DNA of 64,000 bases from Trochalopteron elliotii (taxonomy: Eukaryota; Chordata; Aves; Passeriformes; Leiothrichidae), in the NCBI GenBank assembly GCA_024734555.1, contig JANPWX010000106.1:2936074-3000073 (forward strand). The letters are read 5' to 3'. A program made the translations under genes and the position numbers. Shown piece by piece: positions 38,696 through 54,200 of this stretch. The notes under the pieces were generated by a model. That model had not been told where the DNA came from. It searched no databases and saw nothing but the letters and a program-made list of their open reading frames with translations. Each line of letters begins with the position of its first letter. The stretch's first letter is position 1.

Positions 38696-41600
38696 AGAAC
38701 ACCCAGAACCTTTAAGAATGCTGCATGGCCTATGTTTCAGGGAGAGAAAACAGCATTCTCCCACTGAACAATTAAGTTATAAACTCTTTGAAAGCAAAAT
38801 TTACCATAAGTTGAACTCAGCTATGTTTATGTAAACTCAGAGATGTAAGTTCCTCCACAGCCTTTGAAGATAAAATATGATGAGGGTTCTCATGCCCCAA
38901 ACGTCCACAAATCTTTATTTTGCCCTTCTTTTTCTGTGACAGCTCTGAGTCACCTCTGCCCATCACACCTTGCTTTGAAATAGGGAGATCAGTTAAGTAC
39001 ACCAAAAATGTAGCTACTAGTAACACTCTTAAATATAAGATGCTTCTGGCTGGGGTTTGCAAATATCAGTACTACAGCTTTTCTTACCTGTCTCATTCAT
39101 GTTCAACTGCAACAGGCTTAACAGTGCAGTAACTCCTGCCTAACATTATTTTTGATATTCAAAGCTGTGACATGCCTCTTCTGTACAGATGTATGGTGCT
39201 GCAAATATGTGTTTTTAAGTGCAATTAGGATTTCTTTAAAATATTTTATACAGCCAATACCAAGGATGTGAAAAAGAAACAAAACCCCAAACCTGCTCTG
39301 CAAATTTTGAGCTAGGACAGCCTCTCTAAATCACTGGTGACTTACTTGATTTCTAAAGCACTCACTTGATCTTGTTTTATCTTAATATGGCTCCACAACA
39401 TGGGACCACGTCTCATAAAACAATTTGCTAAGAAAGGGAAGAATGGAACAATTTGAGGAATCACTTACAGATTATTTTCTTCTGGGTTTTTTGTTTGTTT
39501 GGTTGAGGTTTTTTTACTTGTTGGTAAACAAGCAGCAGGAAAAACACAAAACCAAGTATCTTCTGTGGGGACTATGCACTCTGAGATATCTGCAGCAAAG
39601 GAATTCTATACTACTATTTATGAGATGGATTTTAAAGCAAATGAAGTACACTACCAGGGAACTTAAAAACTCCATTAAACACAATTCAAAAGAAAAAAAA
39701 AACCAACAAAACTTTAAAACTATGTTACTTCAGAGTTCCCAGTTTTTAACCAGAATTGTCAGTTTATTAAAACAGTACACCTAGAAACAAATTTTGCAGG
39801 CCACTACTGTCGACAGATTTAATAATAATTTTGACAATTTCTAATTCGAAAAGCTTTTTAAGTTATCACAACAAAGCATTTTACAGTTATTTTTGTAATA
39901 ACAAATGAGTTTATCCTTGACTTCTAGTAGTTCTACTTCACTTGTGCACATCTATCACAGCAGTACTCTGTGGAACACAAGCTTGGAATCCTTGTTGGGA
40001 AGGCAAAGGGGGCAAAGTGACTGTGTCTGCAAAAGGCAGCTCAGAGTTACTATGACAGAAGTAAGCTTTTCTTCAAAAAAACCTACAGGAGGTCAAAGCT
40101 GCATTTCAGGCAAAAGCAAACCAAACCAGAAAACCACCACAGACCCTGCTTGCAAAAAAAAATACACAGCTGTGCTTGTGAAATCCTCAGCACTACGCAA
40201 AACACTCAGCTAAGGTTGTCTTTATTCCACATTAAGACATCCAGTGCTTTTGCCACATTGTGCCATCTTTAAAGCAAGGAATGTGCTTTATCTTGAGAGC
40301 CTCAGTGTGTCCTCACAGCTTCCAGCAATCCACTGGTTAATCAGGGCTGCTACTCTATATTCAAAAACAGACACACTTCAGTTCTGTTCCAAACTGGAAC
40401 TCAAAAGTTTCTTCTCCATTCAGGGTGGTTTTAAAATATTTTTTCTAGAGTTCCACCTGCTGTTAATTGATCTTTCCTTACCTCTGGCACAAGTGTCAGT
40501 GAGCAGGTAATCCTCAACAGAGCAAACCTACCAACATCCACCAGAAATAAACCATGCAGCTCTGTTATCCCTGATTACAGCTCACATGGAGCTTCAGAAA
40601 TCAGTACTCAGCCTCATGTTTATAAAGGTTTGTTAATGCCACAGTCACACAACTGCTTATTAATATCTATGTAGTAAGAAGCAAATGTATTATGACACGA
40701 AACAACGAGAATTAAAACAAGCAAAATTCAGTGTGAGTTAGTTCCACTGAAAGAGCATTTGGATCAGAAAATCAAAACTGCATACAGAGTCTCAAGTAAC
40801 CTGACTGCACTGCTGTTTATTTTGCATCTCCCATACCACTGATTTTACTACTAAATTTTCACTGAGACAAGACCATGCCAAATCTCAGGGTGGCACGAGA
40901 CAGGGGCTCAATGACTCCCATAGCTGGAGTGCCCAGACCAGCTACAACAAAGCAACACTTCTGTGGGCACCAAACAGGACTCACCACAGGGAATCCAGCA
41001 GGGAACATCTTGCACAAGTCTTAGCATCGTTCTAAAAAAAGATTTCACCAGTAAAAAGCTCGCTGGTCTAAACCAAGGTCTCCTCCTGTCACTGGTGCCA
41101 CTGAGCCCTCTGCAGACACCAAAGCTGCTCTCACACCTCCTGGGCCATCACTGCAAGGGAACACAAAACTTTCCCCTCCAGATTAGCACGTTCCAACCCC
41201 AAAGCTCTGAGGTACAGTAACACTGGCTTGGTTACAGCAAAGGTCATTCAGATCAAGTTAAGGATGCCCTCAAGGTAAAAGAAAAAGGTATGGTTTCTAT
41301 CTGTTTAGTGAACAGCCAAAGTATTCACATTTCCTACACAGCTCATGGGAAACTTCTGTGATTATTCAGACGAAGAAGTCAAGGAAGCACAAACTCCCCC
41401 ATTAAGTTTTAAAATCTGTTTTGTAATGTTTTCAAATCCTCTGTTGTTACAAACAACACGTATGTCTCCTGAAACTGTAAAATTACAGGAGGACGAGTTT
41501 TCCACTGCACCTTACTTGTGCAACTGCCAGTGTTTTTGGCCAGTTTCATGTTCTGAGAAAGTCTTCTCTGTTTTAGTCCTCCAAAGTAACAGGAACAAAA

Positions 41601-44600
41601 AATCACTTCAATAAATTATCATCTTAAGAAAGGCAGTCTCTAAGTACAGCCAAATTAAACTTTAAACTCAGCAAGGCTAAATGAAAATTGTAGCTGTTAG
41701 CATTCTTTCCTCATCTGCTCAGTAAAGTTCCACTGTATGTACACACAGATACCCTGACACACTTAGACAAGCAAAGTCACTTTCTTAAGAGCCCAGAAGT
41801 AACACAGAAATTGTTTATATCCAACTTGCCATTTCAAAGCCAACACTGGAAAAAGGAAGCATAAGGCAAAAGTGCAAAGAATCAAAACTGTGAGTACAGG
41901 AATTCTCCAAGAAAACCATCAGTCTCAAAGGCCACACCACACTGGTAACAAGCCCAAACTCTGATATTTTTGTACTAATTATCTCTGGTGGTCCAGAGAT
42001 CAATAAGTGTCAGTCAATAGCTGCCTTTAAAATATCAACACTAATTTCTATAATTATATCTCATACGATACAAGGTATTTTAATTTCTTTTCCTGTTACT
42101 AAAAGTTTTGCACTACCAGAAGTGAAGACGATGTAAGGAAAGTATTATTAGTAAACAACAAATATTACCAGGCAACAACAACAAAAATACTCTCACTTCC
42201 TTCCAAGCACAGACACCGTCAGCACCACATTAAACCCATTAGCAAAATTCTTCAAGCAGTGTCAGAGAATATTGTTTCAGGCAACAGCATCTACCTGATG
42301 TTCTTGCTGGCCTGACTTTAGAAGACACTGTCAACTAAAAGACATCAAAAATACCTTATTTTTCTAGACATCTAGTGCTCTATTTACAGAAAAGCTGGAG
42401 TCAATTTATTGGGAGAAACACAAGTTTCTGTATTGCTACTTCTGAAATAATTTTGCTTTGGATTAAATAGGGGGAAAAATCTTCCTTTGATAGAGAGGAG
42501 TAGAAATGAATCTGAAAACACAATACACAGTTCCATGCCTAGATACTGTATTTCCCATTATGCCCACACTTCAAATGCATAGTAAGAGAACAATACTTTC
42601 AGGCCACACTCCACCACAGTTCTGGACTTGCAGGGAACCCCACCTTTAGTACCAAGGCAGTTTATTTAACCAGGAAGGTACAGTTTAGAACCAAAATGGT
42701 TCATGGGTGTTTTGGACAAACAAATTCTGGATTCAAACTAGAGCTTTCCCTAATGCAACATAAATTAAGTGGAAAAATTCCAAACAGCTCTTATTAAACA
42801 GTCTGGAAGCCACAATATGAAGAAACTTTCACTTTACTGTATTTAACATCTACATATATTTGAACTCAACCTGTAAGAAGAATGACCTTTTACTGAGCTT
42901 AGAATTGGAAATTAATTATACCTGAATAAGCACATTTATTTTCATTTCCCCTGATAAAAGGGAAGTTATATTGTTGTAATATAAGTCAAAGTGTGACAAT
43001 GGCACAATTATCATGTCCTGGCCCTGACCTGACATTTCTAAATGATAACAAAAAAGTAAAAGACACAGTTCATGCTGACAGTATGTAGTGAATGAGAATG
43101 TCAGGCCAAAAGTTATGTGAGAAATTACTTGCTGATACTTAGCTCATCAGTCAGAATACACAGGACCTCATCATAATTGTCCAATTACTTCCACAACATA
43201 TGGTCCTTTAAATACAAATAATATTGTTTGAATGAGAAACTTATACACAGATGAAGAAAACAATCTCAAGAGTGTGTGTGTAACACAGGAAATTACCTAA
43301 ACAGTATTGCTTGGGCACAATTATTGATCCAAGCAGCTGCTACCTCGGGTTCAACAAAACCACAGCAGAAGCTCTGAGAAGCTGGAGATACCTTGGCTCT
43401 ACCTGAATCTGACTGACCCCACACCCAGCTAATGCAGAGCTACTAGACCAGGCAAAACAACTGTTTCACTGGATTTGCATTCTATTTGAAACAGAGGAAA
43501 ACTTGAAACTTCAAAAGGAAAATGAGGATTTTTTTTAGATTATTCAAGTAGTAGGCTTTTTTAAAGAAACAGACGAACACACTCAATATGACAGCTTCAA
43601 AATTTGTTATGAATTTCACTTCTTGGAGCTCCTGAAGTGGCAGTGGCAGAACTTGAAGAGGAATCACAGTGAATCTCTTATACTTTTTTTCCCTAATCCT
43701 CCCCAAGTGCCATTTCTGACACATAATACTGGACTACACAAACCACTGGTCTAAACTCATGTTGCACTGATTCTTAGAAATTCTCTTCCTAGAAATTTCA
43801 GCAGACCAGATGCCACTATGTTACAGAAAATGTGTGCTTAGTACCACAGATTTGATTAAAGGAATTTGGTGAATCATCAGTATCTACAACATTCTAAAAT
43901 ATATTATTTATGAGATACATAAAACAGACTACAGGAAACATTCTTTTCATTTAAATAAGAGAAGCTGCTTCTCAGCCGTAGGCTAAGAAGATATTTCCCA
44001 GCTTCTGGGAGGAGAAAGGGGAGAATGTCCCACTGTCTCCTCCCAAATATTGAACATATGGGATTGAAAAACCTCTTTCTCTGTGTAAAGTTCCACAGAA
44101 AGATAAACCAAGTTTACTCCCACCAGGTACAAGAGTGGATTTTCAACACATGCAAATGATATGCAGACATGCCCAACGAATTTACTCCCTGGAAATCAGA
44201 TAACCACACTAGTGTAACAACAGCATAATGATATTCACTGGCACCTCCTCCTGTACTTTTGTGCAGGAATTAAGAGGGTCCTGTCAGGAGTTTAGACCTA
44301 TAGAACACAACATAACCAATGGCACACGCTGTGTGTTCCAAACACATTTATGAAATGTTTAAGTTATGTATTTTAGTAGGTTATTACAGTTGGTCTTGGC
44401 AGCAAAAGGCTACATTTCTCTAAAAATATTAATGTAAACCTAGCCATAAACATTTTTATGAGTAAGTTTTGCACTGACATGAGCTAGTCAATCCTTTCCT
44501 AAAGGGCAGATTAAGTATTAAAGTACATCCAAGGTGTGGCATCCTATCAGTTTACCCTTAGTGGCAGTTAAACTTACACTATTAAGAGAAAATTCTACAT

Positions 44601-46073
44601 CAGCTTCATCATTTGAAACCAGAAGCCTGTGACAATGCTGAATTCTACCAAGTGATTCTGAGGGAAGAAATCCCAGTGGACAACTTACAGCCTGAGCTGT
44701 GTAACTACAGATCAAGTCACTAGAGAGGAAAAAGAAATAAAATAACCATTTTTACATTACATGATAATTATGAAATCCACAAGGTATGAAGGCAGTGAAA
44801 GTGTTCTGTCTTAAGCACTGTGCCTCAGGAGTATTTCAAGTATTTGTCTGACCTAGCTCAGCATTTATCCTTTCTGCATTAGCAATCTATAAAAAAAGAG
44901 AGGGAAGAGAAGAAGTATCTGGGTGATAATTTCACTGTAGGCAATCAGCATTCATATCCAGCATTAATATTCAGGAAATGCCCCAAGTCTCAATCATTAA
45001 TGATTAAGTATCACCACACCCTGGAATATTTTACTACATATCTGTATTGACATCATGAGATCCAAACTTCAAACGTAACTGCTTGCCATTTTAAGGATCT
45101 TCTTGGAATTCAGGGACACTCACGAAATCTATAGAAACTCCTGTGCCAAGGCAACAAAGAACTGAATATAAAAAGCTCTAGTCTCAACTTCCAACACACT
45201 TCAGCAGTCTAAGGAAACTTTAGGACATTTTAAATATAAACAATCATCTTCAGAAGACAGAATTTAGAAAATTTAAGCCTTAGACTAAGACTGACTTCTT
45301 CTGTTCAATAAGAAATAATGCTCTACGTTTTTATAATTTCACCTCACACTAATTTTCACCTCATACATCTGGCAACACAACCTGCCAGCTGCACTCCTAA
45401 ACTTACACAGCCCAGCTCGTGGTGAACATTCAGCACACGGAAATGGCTCTGGGAATCAGAGCCAGCCCTGGAGACCCAACAGGGCACAGGAGTTGTGTGT
45501 TCCAGGGAAGCAGAGATGGCCACCTTTAAATGTTTATCACCTTCTGCAGTATTGTTACTTTCAAAGACACTGATGAAAAAGTTGAAATAAGTCATGCGTT
45601 TACTTTCATTCTGCAAAAAGGACGTTTATTTTTGTGACAAAGATGTTCTCCCCAAAGTAACTGGGTGTCCTATTTTGCTGAAAGATGGATAAAAAGAGAA
45701 AAGCAACAAGGAAACCGTATTATCAAATTAGATGACACATTTGCTTGAAAACCTAAAGTTTAAGGCACTGAGGCCATACTGAGTACCACTGCATATACAG
45801 CTACTTACAAAGGGTTAATGTACAATATGCAGCATTTAATTGTCATAGATAACTATAGTTAGAGTTCAATAAATTGGTAGAAGGATTATAGTGCAGTTTT
45901 ATTACTACCTCCAACACTTTTACTGATGTGCTTATTACTTTTTTTATAGCGTGCTGCTCTTGAGCAACCAGTTTATAATATTTACCCTTTTAAAACTAGA
46001 TATACACAGAATACATATATATAAAAGGGCAACTAAGTTTACATGGCAATACTGGTGCAGCAACTAACACAGC

Positions 46074-46106
46074 AAACACATACATATATATACACACATA
46101 TAGTAA
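46074..46106 (+). repeat. AC/AT-rich low-complexity tract
   Basis: The tract is an imperfect acacatacatatatatacac run. A related cacacacacagacacacaca stretch lies about 190 bases to the right (46273-46294). Confidence 0.8.
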
Positions 46107-46420
46107 TTACCCACATCTTGCATGAGAAACCTACTTACAAGCCTAGAGGCAAGAGGCAGCTGCCAAAATCCACGTATTTTATGCACTACAAAAAAAGCAA
46201 GAACTAAGACTGGTCTACTCTTAGAAGATGAGGATAAAAATACCACCACTACAAACAGCTTTTGTATAAGCATCACACACACAGACACACACATAGACTA
46301 TTTTTCTATCTCTAAATTATCTCTATTAGCTGCAGAATGTCAAAAGAAATTCCAGTCCAACACAAATAACACTTAGAAGTCCAACGTGGTAAAAATACTA
46401 TGTAACACTGGGATGTTTTT

Positions 46421-46458
46421 TCATTTGTGTTTTAACCATTTCATTTGTGCTTTAACCA
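46421..46458 (+). repeat. Short tandem duplication (20-bp period)
   Basis: Two adjacent copies of tcatttgtg(t/c)tttaacca start at 46421 and 46441 and differ by one base. Confidence 0.85.
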
Positions 46459-48185
46459 CTTGCAAGTACAGTGCTTTTGTATACCTTCCTTAAACCTAGA
46501 ATGATCTAATACTGTTTCTAGTCCTCACATTAAAAGCAACAACCAGCTGACTGAAATTCACTGCAACTGCAACTGGAGAATAATTCACCACCTCTCACAG
46601 AGAGCAAAAACCCAGCTCCTCTCAGGCAGGCACTCCTCTGGGTCTGTGATTCAGACGAACACAGACTGATTCAAAATGTGTATGTTCTGTGAGTAGCAGC
46701 TCCAAGCACCACTCTACCCATAAAACACCTTTCCCTCTGTGGAAGCACAGAGCAGGAAGCCACCTTGCAAAGATAAGCTGTGGATTTGCACACTGAGCCT
46801 TCATTTTTTTGGGTTTATCTGCATCACACAGCAAACGCCTCCTAAATAATCCTGCCTCGTTTTTGCTCATTTTATCCTGAGTGGTGTCAAAACAGCCATG
46901 TGGAGATGCAGTGTGTAACCACAGGCTGAGCACAAAGCATGTAAAAATGTGTAAAAAGCCCCAGTGGAGCACGTCCAACACGTGGATGTGTGTGCCACAG
47001 ACACGGAGGGTGTAACTCACAACACATCCTACTTGGTGTAGAAGTTGACACATCCCCGTTTCTGACACATTTGCAGCACATCCCTTCTTTACTACCCTCT
47101 CTCAGAAATGGAATAAGCATCTTCCTAAGACCACCATCTTCAGGAAAAAATGAGTGGGAAGGGAAGGACTGAACTGTGGCTGGGGCCAGCAGTCCTCCAG
47201 ACCAGTTCTCTGGTGTCTGTTCAGGGCACACAACTTGGGAATTCCAGGCAGACTGTGACAGGGAAAGTGAGTGTTCACAATGTTAGAACCTGCTGTAAAA
47301 AAACCCACATTCGAATTAAAACTGCTTTTTAAGAGTTAGTTAAAGGATTTAAAATTACCTTTTTATATAGGCAGTCATTGGCAATGATGCCCTAAATTAA
47401 GAAGAACTCAAATTATGGCAACCTTAAATCAGGCAATTTCTAACTTCAGTGTATCCTCAATAATGTTGCTTTGGTCAGTCTACATAAAACACAAAATTTT
47501 CCTTTTGAATAACCTAAAACCAGAACCATTTTCCCAAATAAGCTTTCACTTCCCTTATGATCTCATTTGCTATAGTAGTTTGTTTGCTTCTCAGATCACA
47601 TTTTGCACAGGAGACAGAATACAGAAGTAAGTTCTATTTACAGCTTTTTAAGCATTACAGCATTATCAAACAGTAAAGGACCTACACACAATTTTTCATA
47701 CTTCTAGTTTAGAAGGCTTTGCAGGTGATAAATATTTTAATGAAATCTAAAACACTGCAGCTGCATCTGCATGAAATAAATAGAATGCTGGCTATGTATC
47801 AGCAAACACACAAAGAAAAATCTTCCCAAACCCTCCAGATAATCTGCAGTCCAACTAGAAATATGGAAAGTCAATACAGGTCAGAGAAAGAAATGTGTAT
47901 GCTAAACTTCTTCTCTCTTGGGATTAAATCCTGCCCTCTGATTTAGGAAGCATAAATATAATTGTGCATTACTCACTGAAAGGAAAAAAAATAGTCTTTA
48001 TTTAATAATCTTACGATTGCTTGATTAGTGCCTGGAAAACAAAAGGCACTACTTAAGTGCTAAATACTATTAGCTTTTTCAGACCATCAGCTCCAAACTT
48101 GCCACTCCCCATTTCCTTCCCTCGTAACTCCCTTCATTCATGTCATCAGAAGGGATCTTATTTTCAGCAACAACTACTCACCTTC

Positions 48186-48206
48186 TTTTTTTTTTTTTTT
48201 TTTTTT
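48186..48206 (+). repeat. Poly(T) tract, 21 bases
   Basis: A run of 21 T is followed by gttttt in intron 2. It could be the tail of a minus-strand retroposed sequence, but no body is recognised. Confidence 0.9.
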
Positions 48207-51200
48207 GTTTTTATGCTGCTGGATGTGCAGAACTACTGTTGAGGTTGCTTGGCAACCAGTGAGACATATCAGAAGGAGAGATAAGGTCCAGAATGAATGG
48301 AATTGAAGAGAACTATATTTGGTTTCGTTAGGAGATACTAATGCACTCAAACTATACTGATCTGAATTACCCACACTAAGGTGAAACTTTGCTGTTTCTT
48401 TCAAAGTACAGAAATCCATAATCAGATTTAGTAGGACTAAATCCAGTCAGTCACCTCCTCAGCCACATACATCTCTCCCTCTACAGAACAGACTTCAGAA
48501 CCAGAGCTTTGAGCTGGGCTAGCAGCTTGGAACAGCATGGAACAGTCAGGAAACACAGATATTTGGTGAGTATTCTGAAGAATTTTACACCAGAGAGGAT
48601 AATTAAATACTTCAGTTTGCCTTTCAGTGTGTCACAAGCCACTGTGTTTCTCCACATGCTTTAGTGTTGAGATGAAATTTCAAATAAAACAATTATTTCT
48701 GAAGGTCACAGTTTGAAATGAGGTAAGATTGAGCACCCAGGACTCCTGCAAGGACAGAGAACTGCTTACAAAAGTCTGCTCTGATGATCCAAGGAGGTCA
48801 GAAAGCCTTGTGCAGGAGAAGATGGAAACAAGCCTAGCAGTCCCTAATGAAAGTTTCTTATCTCAAGCTCTTCAACTAACTTTATCTGCATCACTTGAGT
48901 AAGAATCCACCAGTCTGGCCCAAAAGAGGATCTTCTGACATCACCTCAGACCCTGCAGGAGCTTTGATGCTTCAGGAGGAAGTGAAAGCAGTGACAAAAC
49001 AAGCAGCAAAATTATCTTAAGGGAAAAAACCAAAACCAAAAGTCAAACCCCACGCTTCCCCACCTCTCTGATGCCCCTGGGCAGACGTGGGGCTGAAAGA
49101 TTTCAAGGCTTCAAACACCAACACAGAATTGCAAATACATAATAACGTCCAGGGTAGGAAAAGGAAGAATTTGCAGCACGTGCATCAGACTTTGTGCTGC
49201 CCAAGGCCACAGTGGGCACCCTGAGCACACACACCTGCATCAGAAAGCTGAATCTTCAGGTGGATTGAAATACAGTTTAAAAATAAACCCCTACCTCCCT
49301 AAGACTGCTTAAATGATGCCTCCTCTTTCCCAACAAATTATTTCAAATAAAGTATCTCAAATGCTAAGGAAGTCAGTCTCATTCATGCCTGCCCTTGTTT
49401 TCAGGCATCCTTCTCACACAGCACCACCTCTGTATGGCCATGAAATCACATCTGGACCCTCCTCTTCTGGACCTGGGACAACTCCTGTGGCTTCCTTTTA
49501 ATTTTAAGTTCTTCCCAATAATTCCACATCCTTCATGAAGTGAAGGCACCAGCATGGGATATACTATTTTAGTAACACTCTTATCAGATTTGGAAGTCCC
49601 CTTTATCACTTATGTTTCACTTTCCCTTTTTTCAGTCATCCAAGCCTCCATCCATTTGTCAAGACATCCATTTGTCTTTTTGCCACAAAAACATCCCAAA
49701 TCATACTAAGGTAATTTAACTAATTGACTTTTGAGTCCTTTTCCAATTTCACAGATACAATCTCAACTCTGACTCCTGCGGGACTCTCTCACGTTCAGCT
49801 GCATTAAAACAAATTTCTGAAGTACAACTTATCAGATCATCCCTCCCAGTAATAATTCAAAATAAGTTATATAAATTGGTGTTTCCCATAGTTTCTCACA
49901 GGATATCCTCTGGGACTTTTCTTCATTGTTTATTGAAAATACCCATATTCTATTTCCATAACAGTATCAAAGAATCACACAGAGATGATCCCAATATTTT
50001 TCCTTCTAACAGACACCAAACTTCCTATTCTGTTTGGAGCATTATCCAGGATGGAAACATTCTTTCTTTGGGTAAGGAATAATATATATAGAATATTTCT
50101 ACTTTCTCCACCTAACTATGTATAACTTTACCTTCTGCATTCAGTTAAAAAAATAAAAAAATCTGTGCCTGAACAGTATTATTAAAAATTAAGTGGGAAA
50201 ATATTCCTGTTTTCTTATTGTCTGAAATTATTATCAAAATGAAACGTATGAATTTCAGTTAAGGAAACAGAGGCCTTGGTTGACTCCAGTTAATCCCAGA
50301 AAAAAATACATTTTAAAAATTTATTCAGCATGAATAAAACTGTGAGGAAAAACTCAGACATTATGCTGCCTACATGACTTCCAAGTGTTTTTTCCAACTC
50401 CCTACGACTGCACAGAATACAGAAATGTTTTACTAAACTCGATTTTTTTCACTCATTTCTTGCCCCTTACTTTACAGTGTCAAAAGACACTTAGGTAACA
50501 GAACACTCCCAAGTTCTTTGGTAATAAACATAAGGAAAATAAACATTTGATTGCATAAGATACAATTACATAAAGTGAAGACTGTCCAATTAAGTGAAAG
50601 CAAAACACAGAGGCAGCACGGAGCATCCCAAGTTCCCAAGTGTTTGGGGAAATTAAGAGTGACACAGTTCCAGCTCAAAAAACTAACAGGCAAAACAGTT
50701 ACATTTCAGGTTTTCAAGTGTCCTATGTGTAAGTTACAGAGCATATTTTTATCTCCAGTGTTCAGCAGAAGCAGAATGTGTTCCTATGAGTAACTACTTC
50801 GAAACAACATTAATCATTTTGACATAGCAAAATTAGAAGGTTGCATCCAATTTCCAGGCATCTATTTTAGAGCACATCAAAACCCAGAACTGAAAATCCA
50901 GTAGCTTCCCACAACATAGAAATTTAATAACAAAAAACCCCCACACAACCCCATTAAAGCAAATCTTCTAGAAAGTTGTGTAACAAGTGTGCTGCAGAAG
51001 ACATTGAGACAAAGTACTGAGAAACTTAATTTTTTTACTGACCCTGAGCTCTGCAACTGTTTTGTCAAATATTTGGAAGTGTAGAAAGTGCTGCTCTGCC
51101 TGACCTGCACATGGGCTTGGGGTTTGTGTGGGAGATTGGGACTGAGTGGTCCCAGCTTTCCTGAAAACCCCAAGTGCTTAACTGAGCCCTCCCCTTTCAG

Positions 51201-54200
51201 TTTTCCCCCTCATTTGAAGGAAAAATGATTTTCCTAAGCTTTGCATTGTGCTTATAGTTTTCTTCCATGAATAATGCAGTGCTGTGATTACTCTCTCATT
51301 TCAGAAGATATTCAATAAAATCATTTCAGTAAATGGCTTTGTCCTCAGGATTCTATACTGTGCTTATTAAAAAACCAGTTGTTACAACTCTAAGTTTTCA
51401 TACTTATCTTAAATAGTCTTAGCCTACTAAAAACAACAACCAAAAATACACAAAGCTACGCCAGTCACTATTGTGCAATTAAATTAAAATTCATTAAACC
51501 AACCAGTTTAATTTTTCCACAGTAATGCCACATTAAACCAAATTTACCTAGCCTATTTTAATTTAAATTATCAGGGTTAAAACAAGCATTACACATAGTT
51601 CTCTGAGCTTAACGTGCTAAGTGTCCCACTACACATTTTTATCTGTATTAAAAACCGAAAAAATTAAAAACTAAGCAAGACTGAAGCAAGGCATTCTTTC
51701 TTACTACAAACTTAAGGAAGAAATTTACTTCACAAACACATTTCCTTGCAACGTTTCCTAATTAATACGAACACTTATATTACATAGATAATTGTACTGT
51801 CAAAACAGAATAAAAATGTTTTAACTTGAAGGAAACCCAAGCGTTTCCATGCACGCAGACCTCCAGACAAGAAGGGAGTGTTTAAATCCCGGTGATTAAG
51901 GGGGCAGCAGTAAATCCCCCGGCAGCCTGGGAAGGTGCCATTCAAGGCTAAATGCAGCATCTCCTGGGACTGCAGCAAAGCCCAGAAGGAAACCCTGCAC
52001 ACCTCTGCCTGCTCCATTAGCTCAGCCACCACTCCTGGGAGGCTGCAAAGGTGCAGTTGGGAGAGATAATTATTTTCTAGTGCCTTAACTAAAAAGAGAA
52101 GAGAGCACAATGACTTATTGAATAGCCTGTGGAGAATACAGCAACAGGTAGCTCAGAGAGGTCACAACCTTTCCTGTACTTCTCTAACAGCAACACCTTG
52201 GAACAAAACATCTCACTGAGATATTCCACTACTACATTTTTCAAAAAGTGGATGCTTCTGCCTCTTAGCTGTCAAAAACACCCCTCACTGCATTGCTGTT
52301 TCTAAGCAAGCTCAGCTGTAAACAAGTAATTCTAATTAAAGTCATGTTTACATTAGAGTACAGTTGTAGAAATAATCATCAAAAGCTGATGCAGCTACAC
52401 TTGCACTGTATCCTAAATGCTTGGATTTACTATTAATTCAAGGTTCAACTGTTGAAGAAAAATGTAAGGCATGCTATTTTTAACATCAAGATTCAAGTTA
52501 TACTAAAAAAATCCCTTATCAGTGGAAATTCCTTAATTTCAACTTGAGAGCTCTGAATGACCAAGATTTAGATGAACAATTTCTGTATCTCAGCTCTTCA
52601 TCAGAGATAGGACCTGGGTAACCCTAACACACAAATGCATGATATATCTAAAAATAAAGACAGAGATAACTTTGCCTGCTGGATTATACTTCAAAGCCTG
52701 CCTTGATCTGAGACACTGGGGAAGGATGTTCACAAAACTGGAACAAGAGCAGTGTTTTCACTTTTTAGAAAAATGCCTCAAACCCCCCCAAAGCTGCTCC
52801 CCCAGCCCAAGAGAACAACACAGGAGCTCACAACCTAAGAAACAGGAACAAGAAATCCCACTCATATCTAGATTGCTAGAAGGAGCAGGGAAAGGCACAG
52901 CTTTTATTAATAACAACTTTTATCTTATGGGACAATACCACAAGGTTTTAACAAAATGAAATTGAAAAAAAAAATTCCCAGCTGGAATGACTGACAAGAG
53001 AGAAAATGGAGCTACATCATGAAATAAGGGGAATCTTCAGGGTTTTCAATAATGTGAATGAACAGTTTTAATATCAAAAAGGTAACTGCAGTAAGTTTAA
53101 GATTATAAGGAGCACTCTGTTCATGTACAAACTAATTTAAGTATTCATCTGGAAAAATTAGTAAAAACATTTTTTAAAAAAAAAATCAGAGTACTGCCCA
53201 GTCTGTCCATCTAAAGTATATGGGGAACAAGAAATACAATGAGATACTACAGAATAAAATTCTTCATGTAGTGCTGGTTCTGTAGCACTGGCTAGAGAAA
53301 AGGTAATCACTCTGCACCATCTAATTATTAAGAAAAGCTGGTGAAAACCTGAAAAAAACAGTGATATTTTTAAAAAAGGACACAAAAGTCTGGAATACAG
53401 ACATACATTTAATATTCTCCATAGAGAGCTATATTTTTGAAGTTATCTGAAGTTTTTTGCAGTATTTAATACAGTCTGTGATTTATTAAATAAGAAGTTA
53501 AATGGAACATGATACATTGGTTTATATTACTAGATGTTTGCTTAAGATAAGAAAATGGAGAAAAATACACCACTTCCACTACAACTCATGAATGTGGAAA
53601 CTAAAAATATTTCAAAACAAGAATCTGGAGTGAACTGAGGACGAGTAAGACTTTTTGAAGCTGTTTTTTCTAAGTCTCACTCTATCGCAGATTCTGCTGT
53701 GCAGCCAAACTTGAAGAAGCATTATTGCTGCAAAATTAATTTCCAGAAATGAAAATCAGAGGCTGAGTAGAAGAGACACCAAAATTAGCACTCCAATGAG
53801 GAAAAGCAGGAAGAGTTCATGTAGATCTACACCAGCCACAACACATTCTGACTTCGTCCAGGTAGCAGGAAAATCAGAAAGAGGAGGATAGAGGGTGGGC
53901 TGATGCAGGAATATTTAGGGATCAGTGTTGCATCAGGGAGAAAAACAAGGAGTGGAGGAAACAGGAGACACTCAGAAAGCCACAGGTCCCAAAGAGGAGC
54001 TGCAGATGCTGCAGGGGAGGAAGGATTTGGGAGACAGAACAAGTTACAGAACCCAGACTTCACTCGCTCAGCTACCCACTGAACTGTTTATTTTCTGTTT
54101 GGGAAAATAAAAGGAAACTTGCACATTTGTTTGATTTTACCAAAACTAATGAGTAAAATCCCACATCTACCATCAAAAGCCAGAACTCTCACAGACCCAT

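Noticed and set aside
38874..38950. Plus-strand ATGATGA … CTGA spacing similar to a C/D snoRNA
   Set aside because: There is no complementary terminal stem, and the orientation is opposite to the host gene.
48075..48155. Minus-strand C/D-box-like pair (CTGATGA … CTGA about 70 bases apart)
   Set aside because: The C box lacks the purine start and the flanking terminal stem is only about three base pairs. This is not enough to call an intronic snoRNA.
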